In this document: positions 33,101 through 43,178 of the stretch, one piece after another
Layout: each line of letters begins with the position of its first letter
How positions within the stretch are numbered: position 1 is the first letter of the stretch
Origin: Chloranthus sessilifolius
Taxonomy: Eukaryota > Streptophyta > Magnoliopsida > Chloranthales > Chloranthaceae
Direction of reading: 5' to 3'
DNA length: 64,000 nt
Assembly (NCBI GenBank): GCA_021018995.1
Contig: CM037591.1
Coordinates: forward strand, 2,424,001-2,488,000
Made by a program: the position numbers and the translations under genes
The notes under the pieces: generated by a model
What the model was told of the DNA's origin: nothing
The model's database searches: none
Seen by the model: the letters and a program-made list of their open reading frames with translations, nothing else

Positions 33101-35928
33101 CAACTAGCATGTTTTCCTTATCTTGTAAACTTTGTTGTTTTTTCAAGATTTGCTTGAATATTCAAATATTTTAGTATCTTACCGATCCATAAAAACATCA
33201 TCACCAGCATTGCCTTGGACCATCAAATTGAGGTCGGCATTGCGAGTCTCAGTTCTCCACTCAATTTGGCTCAAGACCAAATTCTTTGTTACTTGCAATC
33301 CTTCGTGTAATTTCTCAATGCCCCGTTATCAAAATCCTTCGTGTAGTTTCTCAATACTTCTCTGTAAGTCGATATTGGCCATCCTTTTCACCTCGTTCCT
33401 TGTGCTTCTATTGTTTCAATTATTTCTACATGAAGTGCTTCAGGAATCCACTGGACAGATCCATACAAGGAAACTCTAAGACCGATAAATTTGCTAATGA
33501 TGGGATTAATTATGAGTTTAAGACTGGCGGACTTGAGTTGAGCTTTTCTATTCCAGCTTGTTTTATTGGTGAGGAATAATTGCTTGTTTTTGTCTGTTTT
33601 GGCTCTCCTCAGTTATTAAAAAAAATCAACTTTCCAAAAAAAATCCCAATTAAACAAAGAAAGAAAGCCAAATATATTTATAGATTTGGATTTGCATGTA
33701 TTTGTACAAAGAAAGCAAGCCAAATGTAGCCAAATAAAATTACTTGAATTTGCAGGGAAATATAGAATAACAACTAGGATGAATACCCACTATGATTTAC
33801 AACTTCCTTATGTAACTAGATATTTTCAAAATATAATGTTATCCAGGACCTACATACCCAAACTTCACCCTATTCAAGTAGTTATATCGTAGAGAATATC
33901 CAACAATGATCCCCAAGCCCATAGTTCACATCAAATTGCAAAATGCTCAATAAATTGAATTCTTCAGTCGAGACTCATGCTGTTTATCAAAATAAGGATT
34001 GGCTTCCAAATTAAATATATTTAGCCATCGGTGGATTGTTTTGCATAAATGAGCATATATGGCTTAATACAAGTAGCACAGAGAAAAATGAGTGATAACT
34101 GAGAGAGTGTTTTGGGACTAAGCTAGACACAAACTAGACGCAGGTCATAGTTAAAAATTTAGAATTACCCATATGAACATAGTCACCAAATTTGGAAATC
34201 GGGAATTATTCGGCAAGAAAAATTTGTAAGAAATTGGAAAAAATGGTGAAAATTTTATAATTAAAAAAAAAAAGATTGGAGAAGTACAAAAATAATATCA
34301 AAACAAAGTTAAAAGACAGTAAAGGGTTTTAAACCTGTGTTTTAATTCAAAGCTCCTTGCAGCCTTGCTATTATCTTGTTTTTTTAAAACCGAGAAATAA
34401 CGGTGTTCATGTTAACTTGGTTTAAAAAAAAGAAATAAAGGTTTTTCATTTTAACTTCGTTTTAATGAGTGATTTAGAAAACATGATTTAATCTCGATTA
34501 AAATACAGAAATCATGAAAAATAGAAGAGTTGCAATTTTTTCATTAAGGTGCATTTAAATCATGAATAAATCTTCTATTATAAAGGGTTTAAACCTTGGA
34601 GAAGTAGAAAAATAATATCAAAAGAGAGTTAAAAGACAATAAAGGGTTTTAAACCTGAGTTTTAATTCAAAGCTCCTGGCGGCCTTGCTATTATCTTGGT
34701 TTTTTAAAACCGAGAAATAACGGTGTTCATGTTAACTCGGTTTTAAAAAGGGGGGAAATAAAGATTTTTCATTTTAGCTTCTTCTTAATGAGTGATTTAA
34801 AAAACATGATTTAATCTCGATTAAAATACAGAAATCATGAAAAACAAAAGAGTTGCAATTTTTTCATTAAGGTGCATTTAAATCACGAATAAATCTTCTA
34901 TTATATTCTTTTTCTTTAACTGTGCAATCAGGGTCTCATTTTACTTTAAAAAATAAGAGAAAATTAAAAATCACATTTTAATTGAATAAAAAAATCACAG
35001 AAAAAAAATAAAAATGTGTCAACTCATAAGTCGCTAAACAAAATGTCTGAGGATTTATTCACGACTTAAATGCAACTTTTCAAAAAGCAGGAGAATTTGG
35101 AGATGATGCATATGAAATATGGAAAGGGATATAAAGAGCAAATAAAAATAAAAATACATTAAATTAGCCGAATGGATTTTGGCTACTTGTAATAACTCCA
35201 AAGGCCCGGTACACGATTGATATTTTGTACGAGATAAAAAAGTGCACCTTCTCAATATTATCCATCATTATTCCTTTGACCTCTGTTATCTGTGCTTTTA
35301 ATTTGGAAAGCTTTCCCATCTCTTCCGGATGGTTTATGCAATAATGCATATGCTCCTTAAGCCTAGGCCTGTTTCAACCAAGCACAAGTCACAAGGCATC
35401 CAAAAAAAAGGTAAACAACGCAACATAACTTCATGTTGAGGCACTTATACATACCCAAATTCTCTATCAAGATTGTATGCAATACTAAATCTATCTTCAA
35501 ATAAATCATCATCTTCTTCATCAGCAAGTGGGTGAGAGCTCCCAGAATCAATGATGGTTCCATAACGCTGCTTAAAATCATCCTTAACTCGCTCAAGAAA
35601 CACAAATGGTACACTCCTCCCAATTGCTTCATCAGCAACAACAAGGAAAACTGTGCATACAGAGAATACCTATTCAATCAAGAAAATCGCTATAAAACCA
35701 ACTAAAAGCACCTAAGACTCAAGAAAAAGAACATATACCGAATCCATTGTCCACAAGAAAATTGAATGTGTGACCATCACAAGAGTAGGTGAACTTGTTA
35801 CTATTTGAAGGTAGCTTCTGCAAGCATTGGACTGCAATGGTGCTAAAGTTCCCAGAAAATGGGGTATGTTCTGCCAGTACGACAGTGCCCTTTGCAACAA
35901 AACTATATATCAACGATCGTTGGCTCAT
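26870..35928 (-). CDS. VAMP727: VAMP727-type R-SNARE, 5 exons
   Basis: Longin-type R-SNARE of the plant VAMP72 group; in Arabidopsis VAMP727 acts in fusion at endosome/prevacuolar and vacuolar membranes. Exons on the minus strand: 35928-35739, 35650-35455, 35368-35248, 27174-27112, 27013-26870. They total 714 nt (237 residues) and all junctions are GT-AG and in frame. A longin domain fills residues 1-120 (starts [20 protein letters not shown]). The hallmark acidic insert lies at about residues 98-119 ([17 protein letters not shown]) and separates VAMP727 from other VAMP72 proteins. The R-SNARE helix runs from about residue 146 to 206 with the zero-layer Arg173 in [11 protein letters not shown]. 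The C-terminal membrane anchor is at about 212-231 ([18 protein letters not shown]), followed by CHGFKC. It is a few residues shorter than the Arabidopsis protein (about 240). Intron 3 is 8.1 kb and packed with retroelement debris. Confidence 0.94.
28325..29713 (+). pseudogene. copia pol, copy A (reverse transcriptase and RNase H)
   Basis: Reverse-transcriptase blocks appear in broken frames: [11 protein letters not shown] at 28380-28415, [16 protein letters not shown] at about 28490-28540, and YVDYIIVND (YVDD box altered to YVDY) near 28636-28660. RNase H strings include [19 protein letters not shown] and the end [21 protein letters not shown] 108-bp segment is duplicated in tandem (about 28744-28959). 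Stops and frameshifts make it non-functional. It lies in VAMP727 intron 3, antisense to the host gene. Confidence 0.82.
29714..29970 (+). repeat. copia 3' LTR fragment, copy A
   Basis: A purine-rich tract (TTGAGGGGGAG) is directly followed by TGTTGGTGAGTC, the start of the LTR, with a CT-rich and CA-rich stretch. At about 29937 it runs into a piece resembling the pol sequence near 29000 (aatcagaacctaccaacag). Confidence 0.6.
29971..30187 (+). repeat. tandem second copy of LTR/pol junction unit
   Basis: Repeats 29768-29970: TTTGGTGTGTACTGAC, tttgggtgtgttgcaag, the CT and CA microsatellites, AATCTTCCCTAGAAG, then cagaacctaccaac. The unit is about 200-217 bp. Confidence 0.65.
30058..30134. repeat. 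compound (CT)n(CA)n in copia LTR copy
   Basis: CT repeats then CA repeats, present in shorter form in the sister unit at 29873-29920. They expanded within the retroelement. Confidence 0.93.
30530..30987 (-). mobile_element. 5'-truncated LINE 3' end, 458 bp
   Basis: A poly-T at the left end (poly-A on the minus strand) and a perfect 11-bp duplication AGGGCCATGTC (30519-30529 and 30988-30998) mark target-primed insertion. The minus strand reads [20 protein letters not shown], typical of the tail of plant L1-type LINE ORF2 after the zinc-binding motif. Confidence 0.87.
31135..32167. mobile_element. solo LTR, 1033 bp
   Basis: Begins TGACGCGGGACGACG, ends GGCGTCCCCATCA, and is flanked by a perfect 5-bp duplication CCAAG (31130-31134 and 32168-32172). 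Copy A of the surrounding copia has the empty site (ggccaagcatatcg near 29522). There is no coding sequence. GC-richer than its host, it is probably from a gypsy element, but the lineage is not certain. Confidence 0.86.
32355..32606 (+). repeat. copia 3' LTR fragment, copy B
   Basis: TGTTGGTGTGTCTACAG onward parallels copy A LTR (gataGTGTGCATATGTG-like, gggtgtgttgcaagta, ataatgaaaag). It ends at the MITE insertion at 32607. Confidence 0.6.
32607..32962. mobile_element. hAT-type MITE with CGGTTCGGTT interior, 356 bp
   Basis: The left end TAGGGATGCAAGTTCGG and the inverted right end TAGGGATGCAAGTCTTG are flanked by a perfect 8-bp duplication CTCCCCGC (32599-32606 and 32963-32970). It lies in VAMP727 intron 3, just beyond the copia LTR remnant. 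Confidence 0.88.
34277..34912. repeat. 320-bp tandem duplication in VAMP727 intron 3
   Basis: 34277-34596 and 34597-34912 align throughout (GGAGAAGTA, TTAAAAGACA, AAAACCGAGAAATAACGG, CTCGATTAAAATACAGAAAT), with about 5% differences. Confidence 0.85.
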
Positions 35929-36610
35929 GGCTCTGATCAAAACATCAAATGTATGAGGAACAATTCAAGACCCAAGATAATCTAGGATTCCCTGAAACTC
36001 TACAAGTCTATATAACTCAACAAACAAATAATTTTGAACTTCAAATGCCCAAATTGAAATAAAAAAACTAAAAAAAAAATCATTTTTCACCCACATTGCA
36101 TGGACTCTGGAGTTCTCTAATCATAAAAACCATGTCCAGATCATAAAAATTATATACGTACAACCGTAAGTCAGAAATTTGCTTTTCTAATTGGTAGAGG
36201 CATATTGGTAATCAACTGTATACACACTACTTTCTGGCAAGAGAATCTCTACAGCTCTCATCATCAACAAACCGCAATTAAACCTCAAACGAGCCTATGA
36301 GGTGCACCCTCATGCACATGCATGTCCATGTCAACAAGGTTATCACTAGTATATGGATAAGGAAGATACTGTAGTAGTAATTGCAACTTTCAAGTAAGTT
36401 ATTTGTCAAAAATCTATATATAATTGTATTAATGCCTTGTTTGACAAAACTCATGGAAATGTTTTTTTTTTTTTTTACTTTACATGGGCTTGTAAATAAA
36501 AGAACTCATGGGAAGTTTTATTTTTAAAATTTTACAATGGTTTGATTTTATTTTTTTTCAGCTGTTTGGCTACATTGTGTAAAATTATTTTCTTAAGGCA
36601 CCATTCTTCA
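35929..36610. other. 5' flank of the VAMP727 start codon
   Basis: AT-rich, with no clear TATA box near the ATG. A splice acceptor-like string (ttttgatcag) lies 4 bp upstream of it, hinting at a 5' UTR intron. Confidence 0.35.
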
Positions 36611-36969
36611 CACCATGTGAACATGTAACCTCACCCCATCTCGTCGGGCCAAAATGCATTAATCGCTAAATTAGAATATGAATTATTTTTTGTCCCAACT
36701 TTTTACAAGATGGGTCTTGAGATCATGGGCATACACTCAGATAGTTTTTTATTCTGCGTGGTACAAATCCCAAACAGTAACTCTAAATTTTTGAGACATA
36801 CATCAAGCTCAAATACAAATCATGAGTCATTTTTTGGAATGGGTGCCACATGAAATAAAAAAACCGATATACCCATGATCTCAAGATGCATCATCTGGAA
36901 GATTGGGATAAAAAACAATCTCCTTTGTCAGATTCAAAGCAGTCAATGCATGTTGGTCGAAGGAGATGG
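36611..36969. repeat. left part of foldback MITE interrupted by the hAT element
   Basis: The arm at about 36625-36650 (GTAACCTCACCCCATCTC) is matched, inverted, by sequence across the hAT site: GGAGATGGGGCGAGGT at 36962-36977, continuing after the hAT at 42449 (TACGATTTTACAG). The interior has the family core motifs (gatcttgagatcatggg ... ggaagattgggataaaaaac). It predates the hAT insertion. Confidence 0.7.
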
Positions 36970-38091
36970 GGCGAGGTCAGGGGCGGACGCACGTGAAGAG
37001 GGGGGGGTCCCGGGACCCCCCAAACTTTTTTTTTCTTAAAAAAACATTAGATTTGAATTTTAATTGGTTTCTCTAAAGACCCCCCCAATATTGATAACCC
37101 CCCCCCCCATTTTATAACCTTTAGCTTTAAAAGTTTTAAAACCACTCTCTCTCTCTAAAAAATACCCTAACCCGTAGCCCCTTCAGACTTCATCAGTTCA
37201 TCCAACTCTCTACTCTCAGCGGCAGCCGCAGGCCGGAGCAGCATTCGCCGGCGACAGCCCAGCCAGATTCAACCAGGTAATCTTCTTCTTCTTCTTCATC
37301 TTCATCTGTCTCTCTCTTCTTCCTCATCTAGTCATCTGCCTCCATCTCTCTCTCTTCTTCTTCTTCTCCATCTGTCTCTATTAGCAAGCTTAATAGCTTT
37401 GGTGAAAAAAGGTGGTTTTTTTTTAATGGTTTTAAATATCAGCCATATTCAATATTTTTCGGCGGATATGTATTAGATTCGGCCCCATCTGGCCATCTGA
37501 TATCATGTTCACTCTCTAGTCTCTATGTCTTTCTCTTCTTCTTCATCTAATCATCTTTTCCTCTCTCTTTCCCCTCTCCTTGATTCGCCGACGGCAACCA
37601 TCCCCTGATCCAGTGATCCCCACATACCGACACACGGCCACACGGCCCACACCAGGCGGCGTCAATGGTTTAAGATGTGAGTGATCCGAACCATCAAAGT
37701 GATAGATCATAGGTTGAACTGCAAAATGCCCAAAAATGGTGTTTTAGAGAGATTTAGATCATCTAATCTATGGACTATAATATCAACTATTGTTTTTTGT
37801 TTTAAAGAATGATATTAAGTTCGTCAATCGGATGGTTCACATCCACTTATGGGCATGTTTCATTGGGCTTAGACCTATTCCAATGATAGATTGCCACGTG
37901 GAGTCTTGGACTATTTATATTGATAGTAGATGAGTGCTACATGATATAATGATAAATTACGCTTGATTGGTGTGAGATAAAAAATCTAAGTTTAATTGTG
38001 TAAGATCATTTAAACACCAATTGGTGTTTAAAGTCGGTTTGGAGCCATTTTTTTTAAATGGTTAATGTCACGATATATTATAATTTTGGTA

Positions 38092-38503
38092 CGGCCGACG
38101 TGATTTGGGAGGGCGCCTACGGTTGAAACCGACTGAAGTCTGTGGACAGCTTGGATTCATATGATGGAGATCATTTTTCATCCCAATCTACCACAGGGTG
38201 GTTGTTGAGACCATAAGTGTACCATCAAATGGTCAACTTTTGATTCCATGTGGCATTGATCTTTAAAAATTGGCCCTAAAATCACTTACCGCATCACGCG
38301 CAAACGAGATTTTAGGGCTTTTTCTTTTTTCAAATATGTGCCCTGTGGAATAAAAAGCAGACCTTCTTATGGTCTCAAAATCTAATCGGGTGGAAGATTA
38401 GGATGAAAAATGATCTCTATCATATGAATCCAAGCAGTCCACAGGTTTCAGTGGGTTTCAATCATAGGTGTCCTCAAAAATCACGTAAGCGCGAACAGAG
38501 GTA
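38092..38503. repeat. Mutator-like foldback MITE nested in the hAT leader
   Basis: Long inverted arms: ACGTGATTTGGGAGGGCGCC on the left matches the reverse complement of the right end, ACGTGATTTTTGAGGACACC. The arms continue through the family core (gatggagatcatttttcatccc / ggatgaaaaatgatctctatc). It lies in the predicted 5' UTR intron of the transposon. Confidence 0.75.
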
Positions 38504-39764
38504 CCCTTATAATTTAGAAAGGCCGAATTTATAACTAGCTGTTATGCCTCATTATAAATCATTATTTTTCGTTATAATGTATCAGAAAAAATCATGTTAT
38601 AATGGCTTAATAGCAATTTTTGACATGCGTCTTATTTTACATGTTAAATAACTTAAATAAGAGGCCGGGGATATGGGTTAGAATGCATGGTGGATCCATG
38701 CATTCAAATTAGGTGGGGTCCACGTGACAGGCCCACCGCCCACAGCCCACTGTCTCCACGTGACAGGCCCACGCCCATCAGTTCATCAGCCACAACCACA
38801 CCCCCTAAACTCTAAATCTCTCTCTCTTTCTCTCTCTTATTCTCAAATCTCAATACTCAATCCCTAAGGACCAACCCTAACTATTTATTTCAATTTTTTT
38901 CAGGATTTTAGTTGGATTTGTTGATCAAGCACTCTGTGCGTGGTTCGGATTTGTCGAAGCTCGCATTTCGTCCAATCACGCTAGATTGGAGTCTTGGTGC
39001 CTTGGAAGTAAAATTAATTGTTTAATTTAAATTTGATTTAATTTTATGTTAATGAGTTAAAAATATAGTGATTTTGATTTTTGAATGTGATATATGAAAT
39101 GTCAAATTTTTATTGGTATGAAAATGTGGAAATCCCTAAAGGCTAAAGCCCTAATTTTTTAGATTGAATAATTTTTTATTGGTTCAAAGCACATGATGGA
39201 TGGTAGTTTTTTGCTCAATTTTTGGATGGTAGTTTTTTACTCAAATTTTCACATGATAAGTATTTAGATCATAGTCTTTAAATTGCAGTTACAATACTCA
39301 TGACGATACTATGTTTAGATGTGCCCAAAAATTGACCCTTAACAATTTGATGATGATAGATTTCCACTTGCTTGTGCACCTGTTAAGTATCTAATGCAAA
39401 AATTAAGGCACCTGTTGAGTATCTAATGCATGGGGTTGGCGAAGATCGGATTGAAATGGGATATATCATAGCTGGTTGGTTTTTTGCACTTTTAGGCTTT
39501 TAAATATATGGTACAAGTTTGATTTTTTTATTTTTATTTATTTATTTATGCAATCTTGGGATAAATCTGATCTAGGCGACGTATTTTTTTATATGAAACA
39601 TTTATTAGATATTGCTTGAGATTTATTTTAAATATTTACTCGAGATTATTTGTATTTAAACTATTTTCTAATACACTCATGATATTTATTTTCGTTAGGT
39701 TATATTCTTCCTTCTTGACCGTTGGAGCAGTTATGCATAGATACTTTAAAAGAAAGGTGACATC

Positions 39765-42254
39765 ATGCCTCCTATCGTAGAAAATGATGAACATGAACAA
39801 ACCCAACTTGGCTCAAAGCGAAGTCATGTAGAAAATGATGACGTGTCTACTCGTTTAAAAAATGAACTTGAGCAAGGGGGTCCTAGCTCAAAACGGACTT
39901 ATATAGAAAATGATGATACATCTACTGCCTTAGAAAATGATGAGTATGAACAAGTCCAATCTAGCTCAAAGCGAAGTCATGTAGAGTTTGATTTAGCAAA
40001 TCTTTCAGCAGATTCCGGATTACGTATTCCAATTTCAATGTACCATCCTAATGTTCAAGAATTAGTTCGAAGAGCATATTTGCAAAAAGGTCCATGCCAG
40101 CCTCATAATCACACATTTTTTCAGAGAAAAATATCAGGAAAACCACGACGATTTCAACCCAAGTGGTTTAAGATGTATGGAAGTTGGTTAGAATATAGCA
40201 TATCAAAGGAAAAAGCATTTTGCTTATGTTGCTATCTTTTTAGACCAACTATAACAACAGGGGTGCAAGGGGGTACTGAATGTTTTACGGTTGAAGGGTT
40301 TGACAATTGGAAGAAGCCGGATAAATTTGCGACTCATGTTGGAGGGCCCAATAGTGCTCACAACCTAGCTCATCAGAAGTGTCAAAATTTGTTGAATCAA
40401 AATCAACACATTAAGACATTTTTTTCTAAGCAAGATGATAAAGACACAAGGGAATATAGAATCCGTTTGACGGCTTCAGTAGACTGCGTTCGATATCTTC
40501 TTCGTCAAGGATTACCTTTTCGTGGGCACAATGAATCAGATGTTTCAAGCAATCAAGGAAACTTTCGTGTACTCCTACAATTTCTAGCTGATCATAATGA
40601 AGAAATTAGAATTGTCGCATTAAATAATGCTCCTGGTCATCTCAAAATGATTGCACCTCATATCCAGAAAGATATTGTAAGTGCAATTGCGAGTGAAGTC
40701 ACAAAAACTATCATTGAGGATCTTGGAGATGCCGTATTTGCTATTTTGATTGATGAATCTTGTGATATATCTATTAAAGAGCAAACGGCCGTTGTTTTAC
40801 GCTATGTAGATAAGAGGGGATGTGTAATTGAGCGATTCTTTGGAATAGTACATGTTACGGAAACCACCGCTGTAGCATTGAAGGATGCAATTGATGCATT
40901 ATTTGCCAAACATGGATTGAGTATAAAGAAATTGCGCGGACAAGGTTATGACAAGAATATGAAAGGTCAGTATAATGGACTTAAGACGCTCATAATGAAG
41001 GAGAATGAATATGCCTATTATATTCATTGTTTTGCTCATCAACTTCAATTGGCACTTGTTGGAGTTACAAAACGTAACATTGAAATCGGGACACTCTTTA
41101 GTGTGGTTTCTGCTGTGGTTAATATTGTTGGAGCATCTACCAAATGTCGTGATATTCTTCGAAATAATCGAACTGCTACAGTCATTAATGCAATTGAGAG
41201 TGGGGACCTTTCAACTGGGCAGGGTTTGAATCAGGAGACTACGTTAATACGAGCCAGTGATACACGTTGGGGCTCACACTATAAGTCATTGGTAAGCATT
41301 AGAGTCTTGTTCTCTTCTGTGATTGATGTACTTGGAATTGTCCAAGAAGATAGCTCAAATTATGATCAAAGAGCTGCAGCAAGGGGCTTAATAATCTCAA
41401 TGTGCTCTTTTGAGTTTGTATTCACCTTTCATATAATAGAAAAAATATTGGGAATCACAGGTGATCTATCAAAGGCATTACAAAAGCAACAACAAGATAT
41501 TGTGAATGCCATAGATCTGGTTAAAGTTGCTAAGGTGAGATTGCAACTTATGAGAGACGTCGGATGGGATTCTATCATCAAAGAAGTATCTTTATTTTGC
41601 AATAAACATAAAATCAGTGTCCCTAACATGAATGATAAGTATGAAGAACCAGGGCGGCCGCGACGTAGAGCTGAAGAAATAACCTATTTACATCATTATT
41701 GTGTTGAATTATTTTATGTTGTTATTGATCAACAACTACAAGAGCTTAACAACCGTTTCGATGAAGTGAATACCGAATTACTTCTTTGTATGGCATGCCT
41801 AGATCCAAGCAATTCATTCTCAGCTTTTGACAAGGAAAAATTAGTTTGGCTTGCTGAATTTTATCCGGTTGAATTTTCTGCAATGTCTCTCGCTTTTCTT
41901 GATAATCAACTTGCGACTTACATTCTTGATGTACGCTCTAAAAGTGAGTTCTCGAAGGTGGATGGGATTAGTGGGCTTGCTCAGAAAATGGTTGAAAAGA
42001 AAAAAGATGTTTTATATTCACAAGTTTACTTGCTCATAAAATTAGCATTAACCCTACCTGTTGCCACTGCTACTGTTGAGAGGGCATTTTCTGCTATGCA
42101 TATTATAAAGAATAGACTTCGAAACCGAATGACAGATGAGTGGATGAATGATTGTTTGATCACATACATTGAGAGAGATATTTTTGATAGTATCGAAAAT
42201 GAGAAAATTCTCCAACGCTTTCAGAAGATGAAACCTCGTCGAGAAAAATTGTAA
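39765..42254 (+). CDS. hAT transposase, TTF-zinc-finger/DUF4371/hAT-dimerisation type (ZMYM1-like)
   Basis: Transposase of the plant hAT group annotated as 'zinc finger MYM-type protein 1-like'. The frame is open for 829 codons. Residues 1-76 hold three imperfect repeats ending KRSHVE, KRTYIE, KRSHVE. A TTF-type zinc finger region lies at about 130-215 (QPKWFKMYGSWLEYS, FCLCCYLFRP). The DUF4371/RNase-H-like core spans about 216-520 with ILIDESCDIS (first acidic site), RGQGYDKNMKG (second Asp, 396), HCFAHQLQLAL (Cys/His pair) and DTRWGSHYKSL (Trp502). The hAT C-terminal dimerisation region is about 745-810 (LPVATATVERAFSAMHIIKN), containing the third acidic residue. Length is normal for the family. 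The odd point is the second catalytic block, which is shorter than the usual GQGYDGASNM. The start ATG follows a possible leader splice acceptor and keeps the whole repeat array; an in-frame upstream start was not seen. Confidence 0.93.
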   Translation: MPPIVENDEHEQTQLGSKRSHVENDDVSTRLKNELEQGGPSSKRTYIENDDTSTALENDEYEQVQSSSKRSHVEFDLANLSADSGLRIPISMYHPNVQELVRRAYLQKGPCQPHNHTFFQRKISGKPRRFQPKWFKMYGSWLEYSISKEKAFCLCCYLFRPTITTGVQGGTECFTVEGFDNWKKPDKFATHVGGPNSAHNLAHQKCQNLLNQNQHIKTFFSKQDDKDTREYRIRLTASVDCVRYLLRQGLPFRGHNESDVSSNQGNFRVLLQFLADHNEEIRIVALNNAPGHLKMIAPHIQKDIVSAIASEVTKTIIEDLGDAVFAILIDESCDISIKEQTAVVLRYVDKRGCVIERFFGIVHVTETTAVALKDAIDALFAKHGLSIKKLRGQGYDKNMKGQYNGLKTLIMKENEYAYYIHCFAHQLQLALVGVTKRNIEIGTLFSVVSAVVNIVGASTKCRDILRNNRTATVINAIESGDLSTGQGLNQETTLIRASDTRWGSHYKSLVSIRVLFSSVIDVLGIVQEDSSNYDQRAAARGLIISMCSFEFVFTFHIIEKILGITGDLSKALQKQQQDIVNAIDLVKVAKVRLQLMRDVGWDSIIKEVSLFCNKHKISVPNMNDKYEEPGRPRRRAEEITYLHHYCVELFYVVIDQQLQELNNRFDEVNTELLLCMACLDPSNSFSAFDKEKLVWLAEFYPVEFSAMSLAFLDNQLATYILDVRSKSEFSKVDGISGLAQKMVEKKKDVLYSQVYLLIKLALTLPVATATVERAFSAMHIIKNRLRNRMTDEWMNDCLITYIERDIFDSIENEKILQRFQKMKPRREKL

Positions 42255-42745
42255 TTTTTAAAAGATGTCTTTATTATAATAGTAGAATGACTTTTTGGAG
42301 AGATGTTTGCCTTTTTTTATATTTTATGATTTTAAGAGGAAATTTTTTATTTATTCTCTATTTAAATATGAGGTAAAAAATTTTAAATAATATATATCGA
42401 TTACGGCCCCCCCATCAAGTAAATCCTGCGTTCGCCCCTGGGCGAGGTTACGATTTTACAGTGCAAATAAATAGTACGATTATGAGGTGAGGTTGCATCT
42501 AAACCGTCTGATATGAAGGCCATGATCTACAGATCAACGACGCAAAAGAGTGGTGCAAAACTCAATCTCTATCATATGATTCAATGCAATCAACTGTTGA
42601 ATCGGATAATGGCTTTGGAGTGCATTGAGTCATATGATAAAGATTATGCTTGGTACCAATCTTTTCACTTATGATCTTTAGATCATGGCCTTCAAATTAA
42701 CTGGCTTAGATGGTTGGGTTACATTTATTGGCGTCGTTGTTTATG

Positions 42746-43178
42746 GGTACCTCTATTCGCGTCCATGCGTTCTCTGAAAGCGCCCACGTCCCAGACCCCT
42801 TGAAGACTATTGATTGCTTTAGATCAGATGAGGGTGATTGTTTTTCACCCCGATCGTCCATAGAATGGATCTTAAGATCATGTAACACCTATCGGATTGA
42901 CGGCAGGATCAGATGTCCCTGTCCCCAAAATATGGCCCTAAAGTCACATTTGAGCATGATGTGTGCTATATGATTGAAGAGTCATATTTTGGGTATGGGT
43001 GATACATGAAATCAAAAATTGACCGTTAAATTGATGCACCATGAACCCAAGATCTATTTTTTGGAAGATCTTTGTTAAAAAAGATCTCCATCATCTGATC
43101 CAAAGAAATCAACGTTTTTTTCAAGGGTCTGAGATGTAGGCGCTTTAAGAGAACGCGTGGGCGTGAAGAAAGAGGTAT
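42746..43178. mobile_element. foldback MITE, second TIR subfamily
   Basis: The left arm GGTACCTCTATTCGCGTCCA ... GTTCTCTGAAAGCGCC is matched inverted at the right end (AATACCTCTTTCTTCACGCC ... GTTCTCTTAAAGCGCC). The interior shares the core motifs of the 13523 element although the termini differ. Confidence 0.72.

Larger units (their letters stand above)
27175..35247 (-). other. VAMP727 intron 3 (8.1 kb)
   Basis: Donor GAG AAG|gtgcac at 35247 and acceptor ccttcag at 27175. Contents are the double copia, LINE tail, solo LTR, hAT MITE and the 320-bp tandem duplication. 27360-28320 and 32970-34180 have no recognised element. Confidence 0.88.
36978..42440 (+). mobile_element. complete hAT DNA transposon (5463 bp)
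   Basis: The left end reads CAGGGGCGGACGCACG and the reverse complement of the right end reads CAGGGGCGAACGCAGG. The element is flanked by a perfect 8-bp target-site duplication GGCGAGGT (36970-36977 and 42441-42448), as expected for hAT. It holds one long ORF (39765-42254) and about 2.8 kb of leader. The leader has a CT-rich stretch, likely splice sites (donor after 37276, acceptor at 38903, possible donor after 39007, acceptor at 39698) and a nested foldback MITE (about 38092-38503). It is inserted in one arm of an older foldback MITE. Confidence 0.93.

Noticed and set aside
33160-33580. Plus-strand frames of 97-115 codons as a gene
   Set aside because: No signal, domain or splice pattern; lies in VAMP727 intron 3 antisense; probably chance or very old repeat.
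35363-35677. 104-codon minus-strand frame
   Set aside because: Out-of-frame shadow of VAMP727 exon 2 read through introns.
41005-42039. Short frames on both strands within the hAT transposase
   Set aside because: Shadows of the 829-codon transposase.
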